Assembly (NCBI RefSeq): GCF_000304475.1
Contig: NC_018942.1
Coordinates: 1,116,001-1,180,000 of the forward strand
Length of the DNA stretch: 64,000 nt
Source: Kazachstania africana CBS 2517
Taxonomy: Eukaryota; Ascomycota; Saccharomycetes; Saccharomycetales; Saccharomycetaceae
Direction of reading: 5' to 3'
Numbering within the stretch: position 1 is the first letter of the stretch; each line of letters opens with the position of its first letter. The translations under genes were made by a program, and so were the position numbers. The notes under the pieces were generated by a model that saw only the letters and a list, made by a program, of their open reading frames with translations, did not search any database and was not told where the DNA came from. This document shows positions 33,134 through 41,226 of the stretch, one piece after another.

Positions 33134-34015
33134 ATGTCTGAGAAGTATTCGAAGGAGCGTAACGTTTCAAAACCGTTGCGTGACAAGATTACAAATATTA
33201 ATCATTCACCAAATAAGCCATCAGTAAATATGAGAAAGCGGGAAAAAAGTAGAGAGGAGTTTCGAGGTTCTCGTAAGTTATCCAAGACAAGTCATAACGA
33301 ACTGAGAGAAGGCGCTACAAAATTTCTCGATGGTGTCAGTGATTCTGAAAGCGATCATAATAGGAAAAGGAAAATTGTTGGTGATGACGCGTTCACTACA
33401 CCAAGTAAAAGAGTTAAAAAGGTGTGTGATCCGGGAAATAAATCATTAAAATTTGATGACTTCGACCAGCCTCCAGATTCCACGTCAACACCTGTGCTTT
33501 CGAATAATGTCACGTTAGATAGTGAGTTACGAAGGGGTATCTGTAATTCCCACAATGATATGTTGCATCAACAGCAAAGTTATATGATAACTAACCAAAA
33601 CTCCCATATATGCAGTCAAATTTATACATCAGTTTTGGTCCCTTGTATTCCATTTCCATATCCCTATCAAAGTCACCAAAATGTTGATGCTGAGTCTCTT
33701 TCAAAGTTTTCAACTGGTTCTGATCCATTTAATTTTGCAAATGATTCTCCACTATTGAATAAAGGCCCAAGAAAACAACCAAAAATTATGCCAATGTTTC
33801 AATTAAATCAACCAAACTCTCCACCTCAATTACCCGTATATTATCCATTTTATGGTTCACAGCCGATGCAACGGTATGCGACCATCCCTCTAGCATTGAC
33901 AAACAATGCTGGGCATGCTGAAGAAATTGCACAACATGAAAATACAGATACCCTTTCCTATAAATCCAGTGGAGGTAACGCCACCTATCAATATAGTAAA
34001 AATTCGAAAGATTGA
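33134..34015 (+). CDS. SPO13: Meiosis I regulator Spo13
   Basis: 293 residues from the ATG at 33134 (S. cerevisiae 291); a TTG start 51 bp upstream is ignored. Spo13 acts in meiosis I to keep sister kinetochores mono-oriented and protect centromeric cohesion, working with polo kinase Cdc5. The family evolves fast; the diagnostic block is KSLKFDDFDQPPDSTSTPVLS, close to the S. cerevisiae segment that contains the Cdc5 polo-box docking site (Ser-Thr-Pro). The rest is basic at the N-terminus and Asn/Pro/Gln-rich, with no folded domain visible. Last gene of the YHR block; in S. cerevisiae MIP6 follows but here a tRNA and LTR island do. Confidence 0.9.
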   Translation: MSEKYSKERNVSKPLRDKITNINHSPNKPSVNMRKREKSREEFRGSRKLSKTSHNELREGATKFLDGVSDSESDHNRKRKIVGDDAFTTPSKRVKKVCDPGNKSLKFDDFDQPPDSTSTPVLSNNVTLDSELRRGICNSHNDMLHQQQSYMITNQNSHICSQIYTSVLVPCIPFPYPYQSHQNVDAESLSKFSTGSDPFNFANDSPLLNKGPRKQPKIMPMFQLNQPNSPPQLPVYYPFYGSQPMQRYATIPLALTNNAGHAEEIAQHENTDTLSYKSSGGNATYQYSKNSKD

Positions 34016-34372
34016 GTTTTTATGTGCACTCGGGAATATTTGCTGATAGATATATAGTTATACATATTACATTAGAACTGATGACTCCTGAAATCAAAAA
34101 TTTTGTATATGTGTGTCACAGTATTAATAAGATTGAACAAGTATGGGTTTTTCGTTTCTTTTTAGCCCTATGTTGCTAGTTCTTGTACTCTACATTCATT
34201 CATAAAGCTTTTATCGAATGATTGTTATATCAAAATGGAGAAGGTTATAATATTTTAAAAATATAAACATTTTGGTAAGACTTTCCTTCATTAACCAAAG
34301 AAGAGATAGATCAGACGTGACAAACAAAACATAAAAAAAAATATCTGCCTTCTGAAAAGTGAAAAAATATGA
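34016..34372. other. Intergenic between SPO13 and tRNA-Ser
   Basis: 357 bp with no gene seen. A run of six A at 34362-34367 is the Pol III terminator of the reverse-strand tRNA. Confidence 0.6.
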
Positions 34373-34454
34373 CGACAACTGCAGGACTCGAACCTGCGCG
34401 GGCAGAGCCCAAAAGATTTCTAATCTTTCGCCTTAACCACTCGGCCAAGTTGCC
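34373..34454 (-). tRNA. tRNA-Ser (anticodon AGA)
   Basis: 82-nt reverse-strand tRNA with the long variable arm of serine tRNAs. The 5' end is GGCAACTTGGCCGAGTGG with the A box; the anticodon loop TTAGAAA puts AGA at 34421-34419; the T arm holds GGTTCGAGTCC. The sequence is nearly the same as S. cerevisiae tRNA-Ser(AGA), which decodes UCU and UCC after A34-to-I editing. No intron. A T6 terminator follows the 3' end. A Ty3-like LTR begins 17 bp upstream of the mature 5' end, the usual Ty3 target distance. Confidence 0.98.
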
Positions 34455-34797
34455 ATATTATTTACAATCTTTTTTGTATCATAGACTGGGGAATACATCA
34501 TTAGGCTTTGAGTTCCTGTGACAACTTTCTTAGAACCAAAATCTAGACACCCGCTGTTCAATTTATATTTTATTAACTTATATATTTCACATTATTGAAT
34601 TTGGTTGAATATTAGTGAAAACTTTTCATAGACGCAACTTTTGTCATCTTGAAGAATTCCACACTAGAAAAAGGAATTCGTCATATTTATTTGTTTTCCT
34701 TTCCTCTTCTCTTCTTTTTCTTTTTTTTTTAAATTCAATTTATATCATGTGGCGCGTGGGCCGGTCCGTCGACCCAACCTGACTCTGCGAGCACGGC
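34455..34797. other. Spacer with LTR fragment and pyrimidine tract
   Basis: Between the tRNA and the toxin-like stop codon. It holds the LTR fragment, then a T/C tract at 34691-34730 (purine-rich on the toxin coding strand), then about 65 bp of GC-rich sequence continuing the composition of the toxin-like gene. Confidence 0.6.
34472..34696 (+). repeat. Ty3-like LTR fragment upstream of tRNA-Ser
   Basis: About 225 bp that align, in inverted orientation, with the LTR at 35720-36075 over its first 210 bp. The best-kept stretch runs from ACACCCGCTG through TTTCACATTATTGAATT to GAAGAATTCCACACTA. The element starts TTTTGTATCATAGACTGGG where the other copy has TGTTGTAACATAAACTGGG. Its first base is 17 bp from the tRNA-Ser 5' end. 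The TATA box is mutated (TAGAAAAAGG) and the 3' third is missing, so this is a decayed relic. Ty3 origin is inferred from the TGTTGTA terminus, length and target position; no protein-coding Ty sequence is present. Confidence 0.72.
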
Positions 34798-35673
34798 TTA
34801 GATCGCAGGACACTGGATGTCGCCCAAGCTGAAGTGACATGGTTCTGAGACCTCCACCCTCATCACTTTAACATGTGATCGCCAGGTGCCGCTGTGCGTT
34901 AGGGTGGTACACCATCCGGCTGACTTAAGTTTCTCGCCCTCTTCTATCATATCTCCGATAATAATTTCGATCTCCTCAGTTGTAAGTGTTGTATCACACT
35001 TCGACCCAGCAGTATATGGGTATATACCTATGGTATACCTGTACGATTTGTTCCCACTAGTGTACTTCAATGTCTCGACCCGGCCATAGCAGGCGGTCGC
35101 ACTCGAGCTGCTTTTGGTTATGGAAGCTATGTTCGCTGCCATGGACAAGACGTCTAGGCCCATGTGGTACAGGCTACTGATCCCTTCACCTATGTATTTA
35201 GCTTTAAATTTCCTATCTGACGCTAGCATGGCCTGGTAAGCAGTCGAGTCCTTAATATATCCTATAAATGTCGAACACCATGTGGTTCTTTTCACCAAAG
35301 TCGTAGTCTGGTTGCCATAGAAGTCGTTGACCAAGGCCTGCGTGATACTCATCACCAGGTCAACCACGTCATGTTCATCAGACCCGCGCTTGTAGAGACC
35401 GTTTGCGATTATGTCGCTGGCGTACATCTGGATAGCTGTGTGATTAAGTACGATCTCAGTAGAGAGCAATGTCGTATTAGGGTGCACGCCCTTTTCCTCT
35501 AGAGCATCTATGACCCTAGGAGGTGTTCCGTAATACAAGGTATATGAGTCTAATGTTGCATTGTACCCGCTAGAAGCGCTGGTGTCATTGCGGGGGTAAA
35601 TAAGGTGCCAGTCTTCTTCGGCATTAGCACAAGCTATGAGGAATATCAACGAAAGAATAGTGGGCAGTCTCAT
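34798..35673 (-). CDS. Secreted killer-toxin-like precursor
   Basis: 291 residues from the ATG at 35673. The frame stays open to a TTG at 35772, but that extension is LTR sequence, whereas the ATG begins a clean signal peptide (MRLPTILSLIFLIACANA, cleavage near 18). Two Lys-Arg sites at residues 95-96 and 128-129 fit Kex2 processing into a pro-region and a C-terminal chain. The pro-part has several N-glycosylation sequons (N29, N38, N66, N77, N121). The last chain has six cysteines (133, 195, 226, 255, 279, 288), a GSKCDTT motif and a HSGTW motif seen in small secreted fungal killer-like proteins. It resembles chromosomal or virus-encoded yeast killer preprotoxins in layout; I cannot name the subfamily. 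It is visibly GC-richer than its neighbours, suggesting acquisition. Activity and immunity are unknown. Confidence 0.7.
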   Translation of the reverse strand: MRLPTILSLIFLIACANAEEDWHLIYPRNDTSASSGYNATLDSYTLYYGTPPRVIDALEEKGVHPNTTLLSTEIVLNHTAIQMYASDIIANGLYKRGSDEHDVVDLVMSITQALVNDFYGNQTTTLVKRTTWCSTFIGYIKDSTAYQAMLASDRKFKAKYIGEGISSLYHMGLDVLSMAANIASITKSSSSATACYGRVETLKYTSGNKSYRYTIGIYPYTAGSKCDTTLTTEEIEIIIGDMIEEGEKLKSAGWCTTLTHSGTWRSHVKVMRVEVSEPCHFSLGDIQCPAI

Positions 35674-35680
35674 GGTTATC

Positions 35681-35718
35681 CTTATTTTTCCTTCTCTTTC
35701 TTTTCTTTTCTTTTTTTT
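35681..35718. repeat. Purine-rich tract (coding strand) before the toxin-like gene
   Basis: T/C-rich on the given strand, so A/G-rich on the toxin-like coding strand, lying between the LTR and the ATG. A similar tract of about 40 bp lies past the stop codon at 34691-34730 in the same orientation, so the gene is bracketed by two like-oriented purine tracts. Confidence 0.6.
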
Positions 35719-35719
35719 A

Positions 35720-36075
35720 TGACACACTGCTTGTGTATATTCTAATTCAGGGACAGAGAGCCTGGAAATCAATCTAATCGTATAACTATAGCTAAAATTG
35801 TATCGAAAAGCTGGTCTTTTTAATATATAAAATTATAAAGTATAATAAAAGATTAAGAACAATTATGACGAAGAATTCCTTTTTATAGTGTGGAATTCTT
35901 CAAGATGACAAAAGTTGCGTCTCTGAAAAGGTTTCACTAATATTCAACCAAATTCAATAATGTGAAATATATAAGTTAATAAATTGAACAGCGGGTGTCT
36001 GGGTCTTGATTCTGGAAAAGCAGTCAACACGAATTTAGAGCTTAATGTTGTAGTTTCCCAGTTTATGTTACAACA
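35720..36075 (-). repeat. Ty3-like solo LTR upstream of the toxin-like gene
   Basis: About 356 bp read on the reverse strand from TGTTGTAACATAAACTGGG at 36075 to GTGTGTCA at 35720. It is homologous, inverted, to 34472-34696 and, in the same orientation, to 63783-64000. TG...CA ends, a length near the 340-bp Ty3 sigma element, and a TATA box in the middle support an LTR. No primer-binding site or gag/pol sequence follows, so it is solo. The 3' boundary is approximate. It lies immediately upstream of, and points into, the toxin-like gene. Confidence 0.7.
35879..35889 (-). promoter_or_regulatory. LTR TATA box driving toward the toxin-like gene
   Basis: CTATAAAAAGG on the reverse strand, about 206 bp upstream of the ATG at 35673. 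The same word, CTATAAAAGG, is kept in the LTR copy at 63927-63936 and mutated in the fragment beside the tRNA. Confidence 0.55.
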
Positions 36076-37043
36076 AAATTTGGGAGGTAGAACCGAAATT
36101 ACATTAGAGTTGAAATGTTCACACTTCATATCTCTTATCACGCTGTAACAGATTTATCTCAAATCTTGAACAAACACGATTACATTCAAAATATTACAAA
36201 CTCTCAGGATCCGATGATGAACCATACTAAAGCAAACAAGTAAAAATTAAGTGGTGCAAATCGTATTGAAGAATGCATTGGTTAAGAACCTGAATGAAAA
36301 TGAAAAATTTGCAAACAGAGGAATTTAGAAACGCATACATACTCAAGATAAAAGCATGAAATAGAGTTTTGAATGTTAGATCTCGAACACGCTTTGATAA
36401 ATAATTTCAAAAATCGTAGTATGTCTACAAGGCTTATCACTCACTAACCTATTTCTAGTTTTATGCTATGAAAGCCGTTGCAGGATTTATGTTGTAGCTA
36501 CGAAATTCTATATTAGAATAAGCAGCCAATGAAGACCCTTTTAGCGTAAAAATTGGCCCTTCACGTATTGATCAAAAAAATATGGAAACAATTAATATCT
36601 TCTCTAGAAAGGCAAGATACGAGATGCTAAGTGATCGCTTTTTGGTTAATAGCATCATCCACAGTGAAATATCTGCACAAAAATGCCCATTGTATCACGA
36701 ATCATAAGCACTATTCCAACTGGATGATTACTGCTTCTACCACTCACCAATGGATGTTATTTGGCAGTTTTATTACATCGGTCATAGAAGCCCTAACATA
36801 TATCATCATATAGTACGATGACCTACTTTTCAAGTTTTGTTTTCTTCCATTTTCTCATATTTTCCTTTAATGTAACAGACGAAACAAATATAAACTAAAT
36901 AAATAAGTTATTCTCCAGCATAATACACTCTCGATTTCAAGCCAATCAAGAGGATGTCAGTCTAATTCATATTGTAAACATTCAACATTCGGTTATATTC
37001 CGTAGTAATAAAGGCATTATTTAATACATCCCGAATTTATATT
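36076..37043. other. Intergenic between LTR and AHC1
   Basis: 968 bp with no supported gene. A short TGTTGTA...TACAACA inverted pair is at 36046-36075, overlapping the LTR end. The remaining AT-rich sequence is the AHC1 promoter; I see no tRNA that would explain the LTR insertion on this side. Confidence 0.5.
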
Positions 37044-38594
37044 ATGACTAAGAAAATAAGCACTCGTATTGATACATCAGGAGGAACTTCCTCCGTACAT
37101 GTAATACCAAACAACAACGATGAATCCATGGACGCGCCACAATCTATGCTAATTCAGCACTCTGATAATGGTCTATCCCTGAATACTTCGAATAGTACCA
37201 ATAATAACATTCCAAAATACTACCAAGTGGCTACTCCAAATTCGCCTCATGAAGAGTTTAATGATGACTCTATGCTTATTCATCCAAGAGAAGAAAGTGC
37301 TAAAGAAAGTGAAGATGTGGAAAGACTTAAATATGAGACCGCAAAAAGTGAATTATTGGACAAACTAAATCTACATATTTTAATAAATCATAAAAAAATA
37401 AGATCAATTGAAGATGAGATCGGTCGGATTGACTCACAACTTAAACTTGTTGAAACTTTGCACGATGACACTGACTTATTAGATAAAATCGAAAAAAACA
37501 AACTGAAAAAAATTGAATTGCAAAAAGCCCGGTCGTCATCCTTTATGTCATTTTATCCTTCATCCACTTCAAATAATGAAAATCTTCCGATATCAGCGAG
37601 TAGCAATATTCCACAGCATCACTATCAAACAAGAAGCAAAAGCACGACGAACACTTTTGAACTTACACAGGACGATTCTGTTCTTGGTAAGCGATCTAAA
37701 AACCCTTCTAAGGGCAAGTTAACAATATCTAATCCAAATGCATTTCAGGTTCAAGAATTTAAACCAAATCAGATGAACGCACATCATAGAAGAACATATT
37801 CGACATCATGCCTCTCAAATAACAGTGGTATCATTGGACAAACTGAAAATAACGAACCTATATTCAGAAGATTTGATGGTGTACTTGTAGTTATAATGTG
37901 CTCAATGTGCACACGTTCTGGATTCACCTCAGCACAAGGGATGGTGAATCATGCACGTCTGAAACATCACAAAACGTATTCCAGCCAACCACTTGCAGTG
38001 CTGAACAATCAAGTTTTATTGCCATTAGAGAAGCAAGATTCGACTGTATTAGATAAATTTAAAAAATTAGGTTTGGATCCCCAAAAAGATTATTTACCTT
38101 ATAATGTGGCAATTCCATCTATGGAGTGCAAAAAGAAGGATTACCAAAAGATACGAAGCACCGAGCACTTACAAAAAATGTACGAAAATAAAAGTGAATT
38201 TATTGATTTGATGGATATGGTTGATACGACACAAAATGATCTAGATATCGTTTTGGCACAATCAAGCGGAGAAGAGGACGAAGTGGAGGAGGCGGGAGAC
38301 CCTGATGATACCGAAGGCTCATATAAACCATCTGACTTTAATTCAAACTCAGCATCCAGTTCTAGCTCTAACTCAGACCTTGAAAGTGAAAATCACAGCG
38401 AGGGTGAAACTCCACGTACTAATGTTGATGAAAAGAAGGTTTTGAGGAACAAAAAACGTAAGATTATACATGACGATGAGGAGGAAGAGGAAGAAGAAGA
38501 GACTATTGGCTTAAGATTGCGAAAAAGTGCCAAACCAAAACCTGAAAGTGAGAAACCTAAACAGTACTTCTTGCGCAGTAAATTCAGTGGTTAA
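37044..38594 (+). CDS. AHC1: ADA histone acetyltransferase subunit Ahc1
   Basis: A 516-residue protein (S. cerevisiae Ahc1 566). Ahc1 holds together the ADA complex, a Gcn5-Ada2-Ada3 assembly distinct from SAGA. The central conserved block starts PIFRRFDGVLVVIMCSMCTRSGFTSAQGMVNH and continues with an HxxxxH-like zinc knuckle (HARLKHHKTY) and YSSQPLAVLNN. A coiled-coil segment (about residues 95-160, rich in Leu, Lys and Glu) precedes it. The C-terminus alternates acidic and basic runs (DDEEEEEEEE, RLRKSAKPK) and ends with QYFLRSKFSG. Identity comes from the central block and from DDL1 following directly, as YOR023C-YOR022C. Confidence 0.85.
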   Translation: MTKKISTRIDTSGGTSSVHVIPNNNDESMDAPQSMLIQHSDNGLSLNTSNSTNNNIPKYYQVATPNSPHEEFNDDSMLIHPREESAKESEDVERLKYETAKSELLDKLNLHILINHKKIRSIEDEIGRIDSQLKLVETLHDDTDLLDKIEKNKLKKIELQKARSSSFMSFYPSSTSNNENLPISASSNIPQHHYQTRSKSTTNTFELTQDDSVLGKRSKNPSKGKLTISNPNAFQVQEFKPNQMNAHHRRTYSTSCLSNNSGIIGQTENNEPIFRRFDGVLVVIMCSMCTRSGFTSAQGMVNHARLKHHKTYSSQPLAVLNNQVLLPLEKQDSTVLDKFKKLGLDPQKDYLPYNVAIPSMECKKKDYQKIRSTEHLQKMYENKSEFIDLMDMVDTTQNDLDIVLAQSSGEEDEVEEAGDPDDTEGSYKPSDFNSNSASSSSSNSDLESENHSEGETPRTNVDEKKVLRNKKRKIIHDDEEEEEEEETIGLRLRKSAKPKPESEKPKQYFLRSKFSG

Positions 38595-38625
38595 AATACC
38601 CAAAATATTTAGATATACCTATTTA

Positions 38626-40662
38626 ATGTCTTTAAATGATTATGTAAATAGCTGTCTTTACCGCTTAAAGAAAACTTCGGAGCGCAAATTATTGCAAAAT
38701 GTGGGAACTACAATTCACCAAATATGTTCAATGAAACGAGTAGTGACTAAGATACACCAGACAGTACTCACTCAAAGAAGATTTATAACAACATGGTATT
38801 ATGCTACAGATATACCAAAATATAAGCCATATGAACCAGACTATAAACCAAAGATACAGCCGAAATCTTTCAAGAAGTTTGCAATTCAAGACTCTCATCA
38901 ACTAGAATCTACTTTGAAAGCAAAAACAGATAGGTTTGTTCAAGTCAATGAAGATGATTTATTTACTGTTGACTTACAGAAAATGACTCTAAAACCAACA
39001 TACTGGGAGGGTCCAACTTATGAAGTACGAAGAGGAATATGGTTCGACTCAAATAAAAACCCACTCTCACCTCAATTATCGGAAGAACTGGATGAACTCC
39101 ATGGCAAAAATGAACACAACGTGGTATTAAAATTAAAAGGAAACTATCCTGAAGGAAGACTGATATATTTCATTGATGACGGAAACGTTGGATTTATCCT
39201 CAAAAATCTGGACGGTGGTAGCCTCATTTTAAATTACCTAAAGTCTGGCATTGGACAGTACTTACCAATCAATGGCATTAAAGTAACAAAATATGTTCAT
39301 GAGCAAGAAAGTTCAATTTCTGATGTCAAGAAAACTAAGAATAACAATTCGAAAGAGAATCCTATCGAAAATAATACATCTTCCTACCTCAGCAAATTAA
39401 CAGGTTCGGACTTAGTAGATGGAATATCATCATATCTTAGCTGGAATGATGTTAAAACAGAGACAGAAGAAAATAAGGAGTTCAAACATGAGATGGAAAA
39501 CGATTATCAAACTAGTGACAGTAAAGGGTCACCTTACAAGAAAAACAAACGGCATGTTAAACATCTCATCCTCTGCGTACATGGAATTGGCCAGACTCTT
39601 GGCAAAAAGTATAAATATATTAATTTCGCACATACTATTAATCTTTTAAGATTAAATATGAAAAAAGTCTATTCTGAAAGTGTGGGTATACGACATTTAA
39701 ATAAAGAAAATAATATGGAGGATCCGGAAAATAACTGTGGTATACAGCTATTACCTATAACTTGGAGACACTCAATAAATTTTGAAGCAGAAAAAAATGC
39801 CGCAATCGCTTCTGATCTACCCTCTCTTTCAAACTTAACTATACAGGGAATCAAACCCTTCCGAAAACTTTTAGGAGATGTGGCAGTTGATGTTTTACTT
39901 TACACGGATCCATACTACAAACATATTATATTAGAAGAGGTCAAAGATCAATTGAATAAAGTATATGCCTTATACAAAGAAAGAAATCCTGACTTTGAAA
40001 ATTTGCAGATTCATTTACTAGGTCATTCACTCGGTAGCCTCATATTATTCGATATATTATCAGAAACAAGCAGATATAAACTAGACTTCAATGTGTCGAA
40101 CTTTTTCTGTATTGGATCACCAATAGGTATCTTGAAGTTGGTTCAGAGAACAAAGATCAGCCCTCCAAAAAACAACTTTAGTAAACTTAGTTTGAATGGT
40201 ATAAAGACAAATATGCCAGTTTGCAAGAATCTTTACAACATATACCATATTTGCGATCCCGTTGCTTACAGAGTGGAACCACTCATTAATAATCTTATGT
40301 CACAGTATGAACAAGACTATCTCCCGAGGTCGTCAACCTTTGACGAACTAACATTGAAAGTAATGAAAATTGGCGGATCTATTTGGGATGGGTTGCCTAT
40401 GGACAGTAGCAAAGAAAACGTTACATCGTCAGTCCCAAAAGAAATCAAACTTGATAAGAGTTTGACATCCCTCTTGACCAAGTTCAACCATTCAGGAAGG
40501 ATTGATTATGCCATCAAACCAAATATTTTAGATGTCGATCTGATCTCTGCTATAAAGTCACATGTATCATACTTTGAAGATATCGACATTGCCGGTTTTT
40601 TACTCAGAGAAATTTTATCCAACCACGAAATAACCAGTGAAATTCTGGTAACGAAGATATAG
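38626..40662 (+). CDS. DDL1: DDHD-domain phospholipase Ddl1
   Basis: 678 residues from the ATG at 38626, only 31 bp past the AHC1 stop; the frame is open farther up inside AHC1 but only from a GTG. A second ATG at 38731 begins a basic Arg/Thr-rich mitochondrial presequence directly before the conserved WYYATDIPKYKPYEPDY block and may be the real start. Ddl1 is a mitochondrial phospholipase A1/A2 that remodels cardiolipin and related lipids. The serine-hydrolase elbow is LLGHSLGSLILFD (GHSLG, about residue 467), preceded by LILCVHGIGQTLGKKY. The C-terminal DDHD region includes ICDPVAYRVEPLI and RIDYAIKPN...ISAIKSHVSYFEDIDIA, conserved in sequence with S. cerevisiae YOR022C. Confidence 0.93.
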   Translation: MSLNDYVNSCLYRLKKTSERKLLQNVGTTIHQICSMKRVVTKIHQTVLTQRRFITTWYYATDIPKYKPYEPDYKPKIQPKSFKKFAIQDSHQLESTLKAKTDRFVQVNEDDLFTVDLQKMTLKPTYWEGPTYEVRRGIWFDSNKNPLSPQLSEELDELHGKNEHNVVLKLKGNYPEGRLIYFIDDGNVGFILKNLDGGSLILNYLKSGIGQYLPINGIKVTKYVHEQESSISDVKKTKNNNSKENPIENNTSSYLSKLTGSDLVDGISSYLSWNDVKTETEENKEFKHEMENDYQTSDSKGSPYKKNKRHVKHLILCVHGIGQTLGKKYKYINFAHTINLLRLNMKKVYSESVGIRHLNKENNMEDPENNCGIQLLPITWRHSINFEAEKNAAIASDLPSLSNLTIQGIKPFRKLLGDVAVDVLLYTDPYYKHIILEEVKDQLNKVYALYKERNPDFENLQIHLLGHSLGSLILFDILSETSRYKLDFNVSNFFCIGSPIGILKLVQRTKISPPKNNFSKLSLNGIKTNMPVCKNLYNIYHICDPVAYRVEPLINNLMSQYEQDYLPRSSTFDELTLKVMKIGGSIWDGLPMDSSKENVTSSVPKEIKLDKSLTSLLTKFNHSGRIDYAIKPNILDVDLISAIKSHVSYFEDIDIAGFLLREILSNHEITSEILVTKI

Positions 40663-40736
40663 TTTAGAATTTTGAATATTCATTTTACGTAATATAAACA
40701 TATAGATTTACAATTCAAGGGCCCAACAGATCATTT

Positions 40737-40973
40737 TCACCTTGGTTTTTCATTATCTTGATCCTTCAGGAAGTTGTTTATCACTTTCTCTACATCAATC
40801 TCATCTTTTCTATCTGTGGACCCAGATGTCATAGGTACCTGATTATTTCCTTTTTTTGAATTTGAAGAATTCCTACTCAAATAGTATGCTACTGCACCAG
40901 CAGTAGTTAGCGTTGCAATTGCTAACGTATGTGACTGTACTGTCCTTCCAAAGATGGTATATGCACCTGCCAT
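40737..40973 (-). CDS. MCO10: Mco10, small ATP synthase-associated mitochondrial protein
   Basis: A 78-residue protein starting MAGAYTIFGRTVQSHTLAIATL, very close to yeast Mco10 (YOR020W-A) and related to ATP synthase subunit k (Atp19). One membrane segment (residues about 15-32) is followed by a polar tail with FLKDQDNEKPR. In S. cerevisiae Mco10 associates with the F1Fo ATP synthase and has been linked to the permeability transition. MAGAY rather than MGAAY at the N-terminus and position beside the YOR019W-family gene favour Mco10 over Atp19. Confidence 0.88.
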   Translation of the reverse strand: MAGAYTIFGRTVQSHTLAIATLTTAGAVAYYLSRNSSNSKKGNNQVPMTSGSTDRKDEIDVEKVINNFLKDQDNEKPR

Positions 40974-41226
40974 TATAGAAATGTGGCTTAACTGGTTTGT
41001 ACAGTGTTAGATGACTATAAACTTGTGAATGGTCGGTTGTTCAATAAACTTCAAACTCAGAGTAAGTATCCCTCGCTTTCATTATGGAACTCGCGGAAAG
41101 CATTTGCTGAAAATATTGAATCTTTAAATTGACAGCAATACTGTTTGACAGTTATTTTATCAGCAGAAACTACACGAGCACTGCAGAGTTTTCTCTTAAG
41201 TAAGGCATATATAATTGATTATCTAT

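Noticed and set aside
35674..35772. Extension of the toxin-like frame by 33 codons upstream of the chosen ATG
   Set aside because: It begins at TTG and its codons come from the LTR and purine tract; a clean signal peptide starts at the internal ATG.
36631..36813. 60-codon frame between the LTR and AHC1
   Set aside because: Short, no signature, starts at a GTG.
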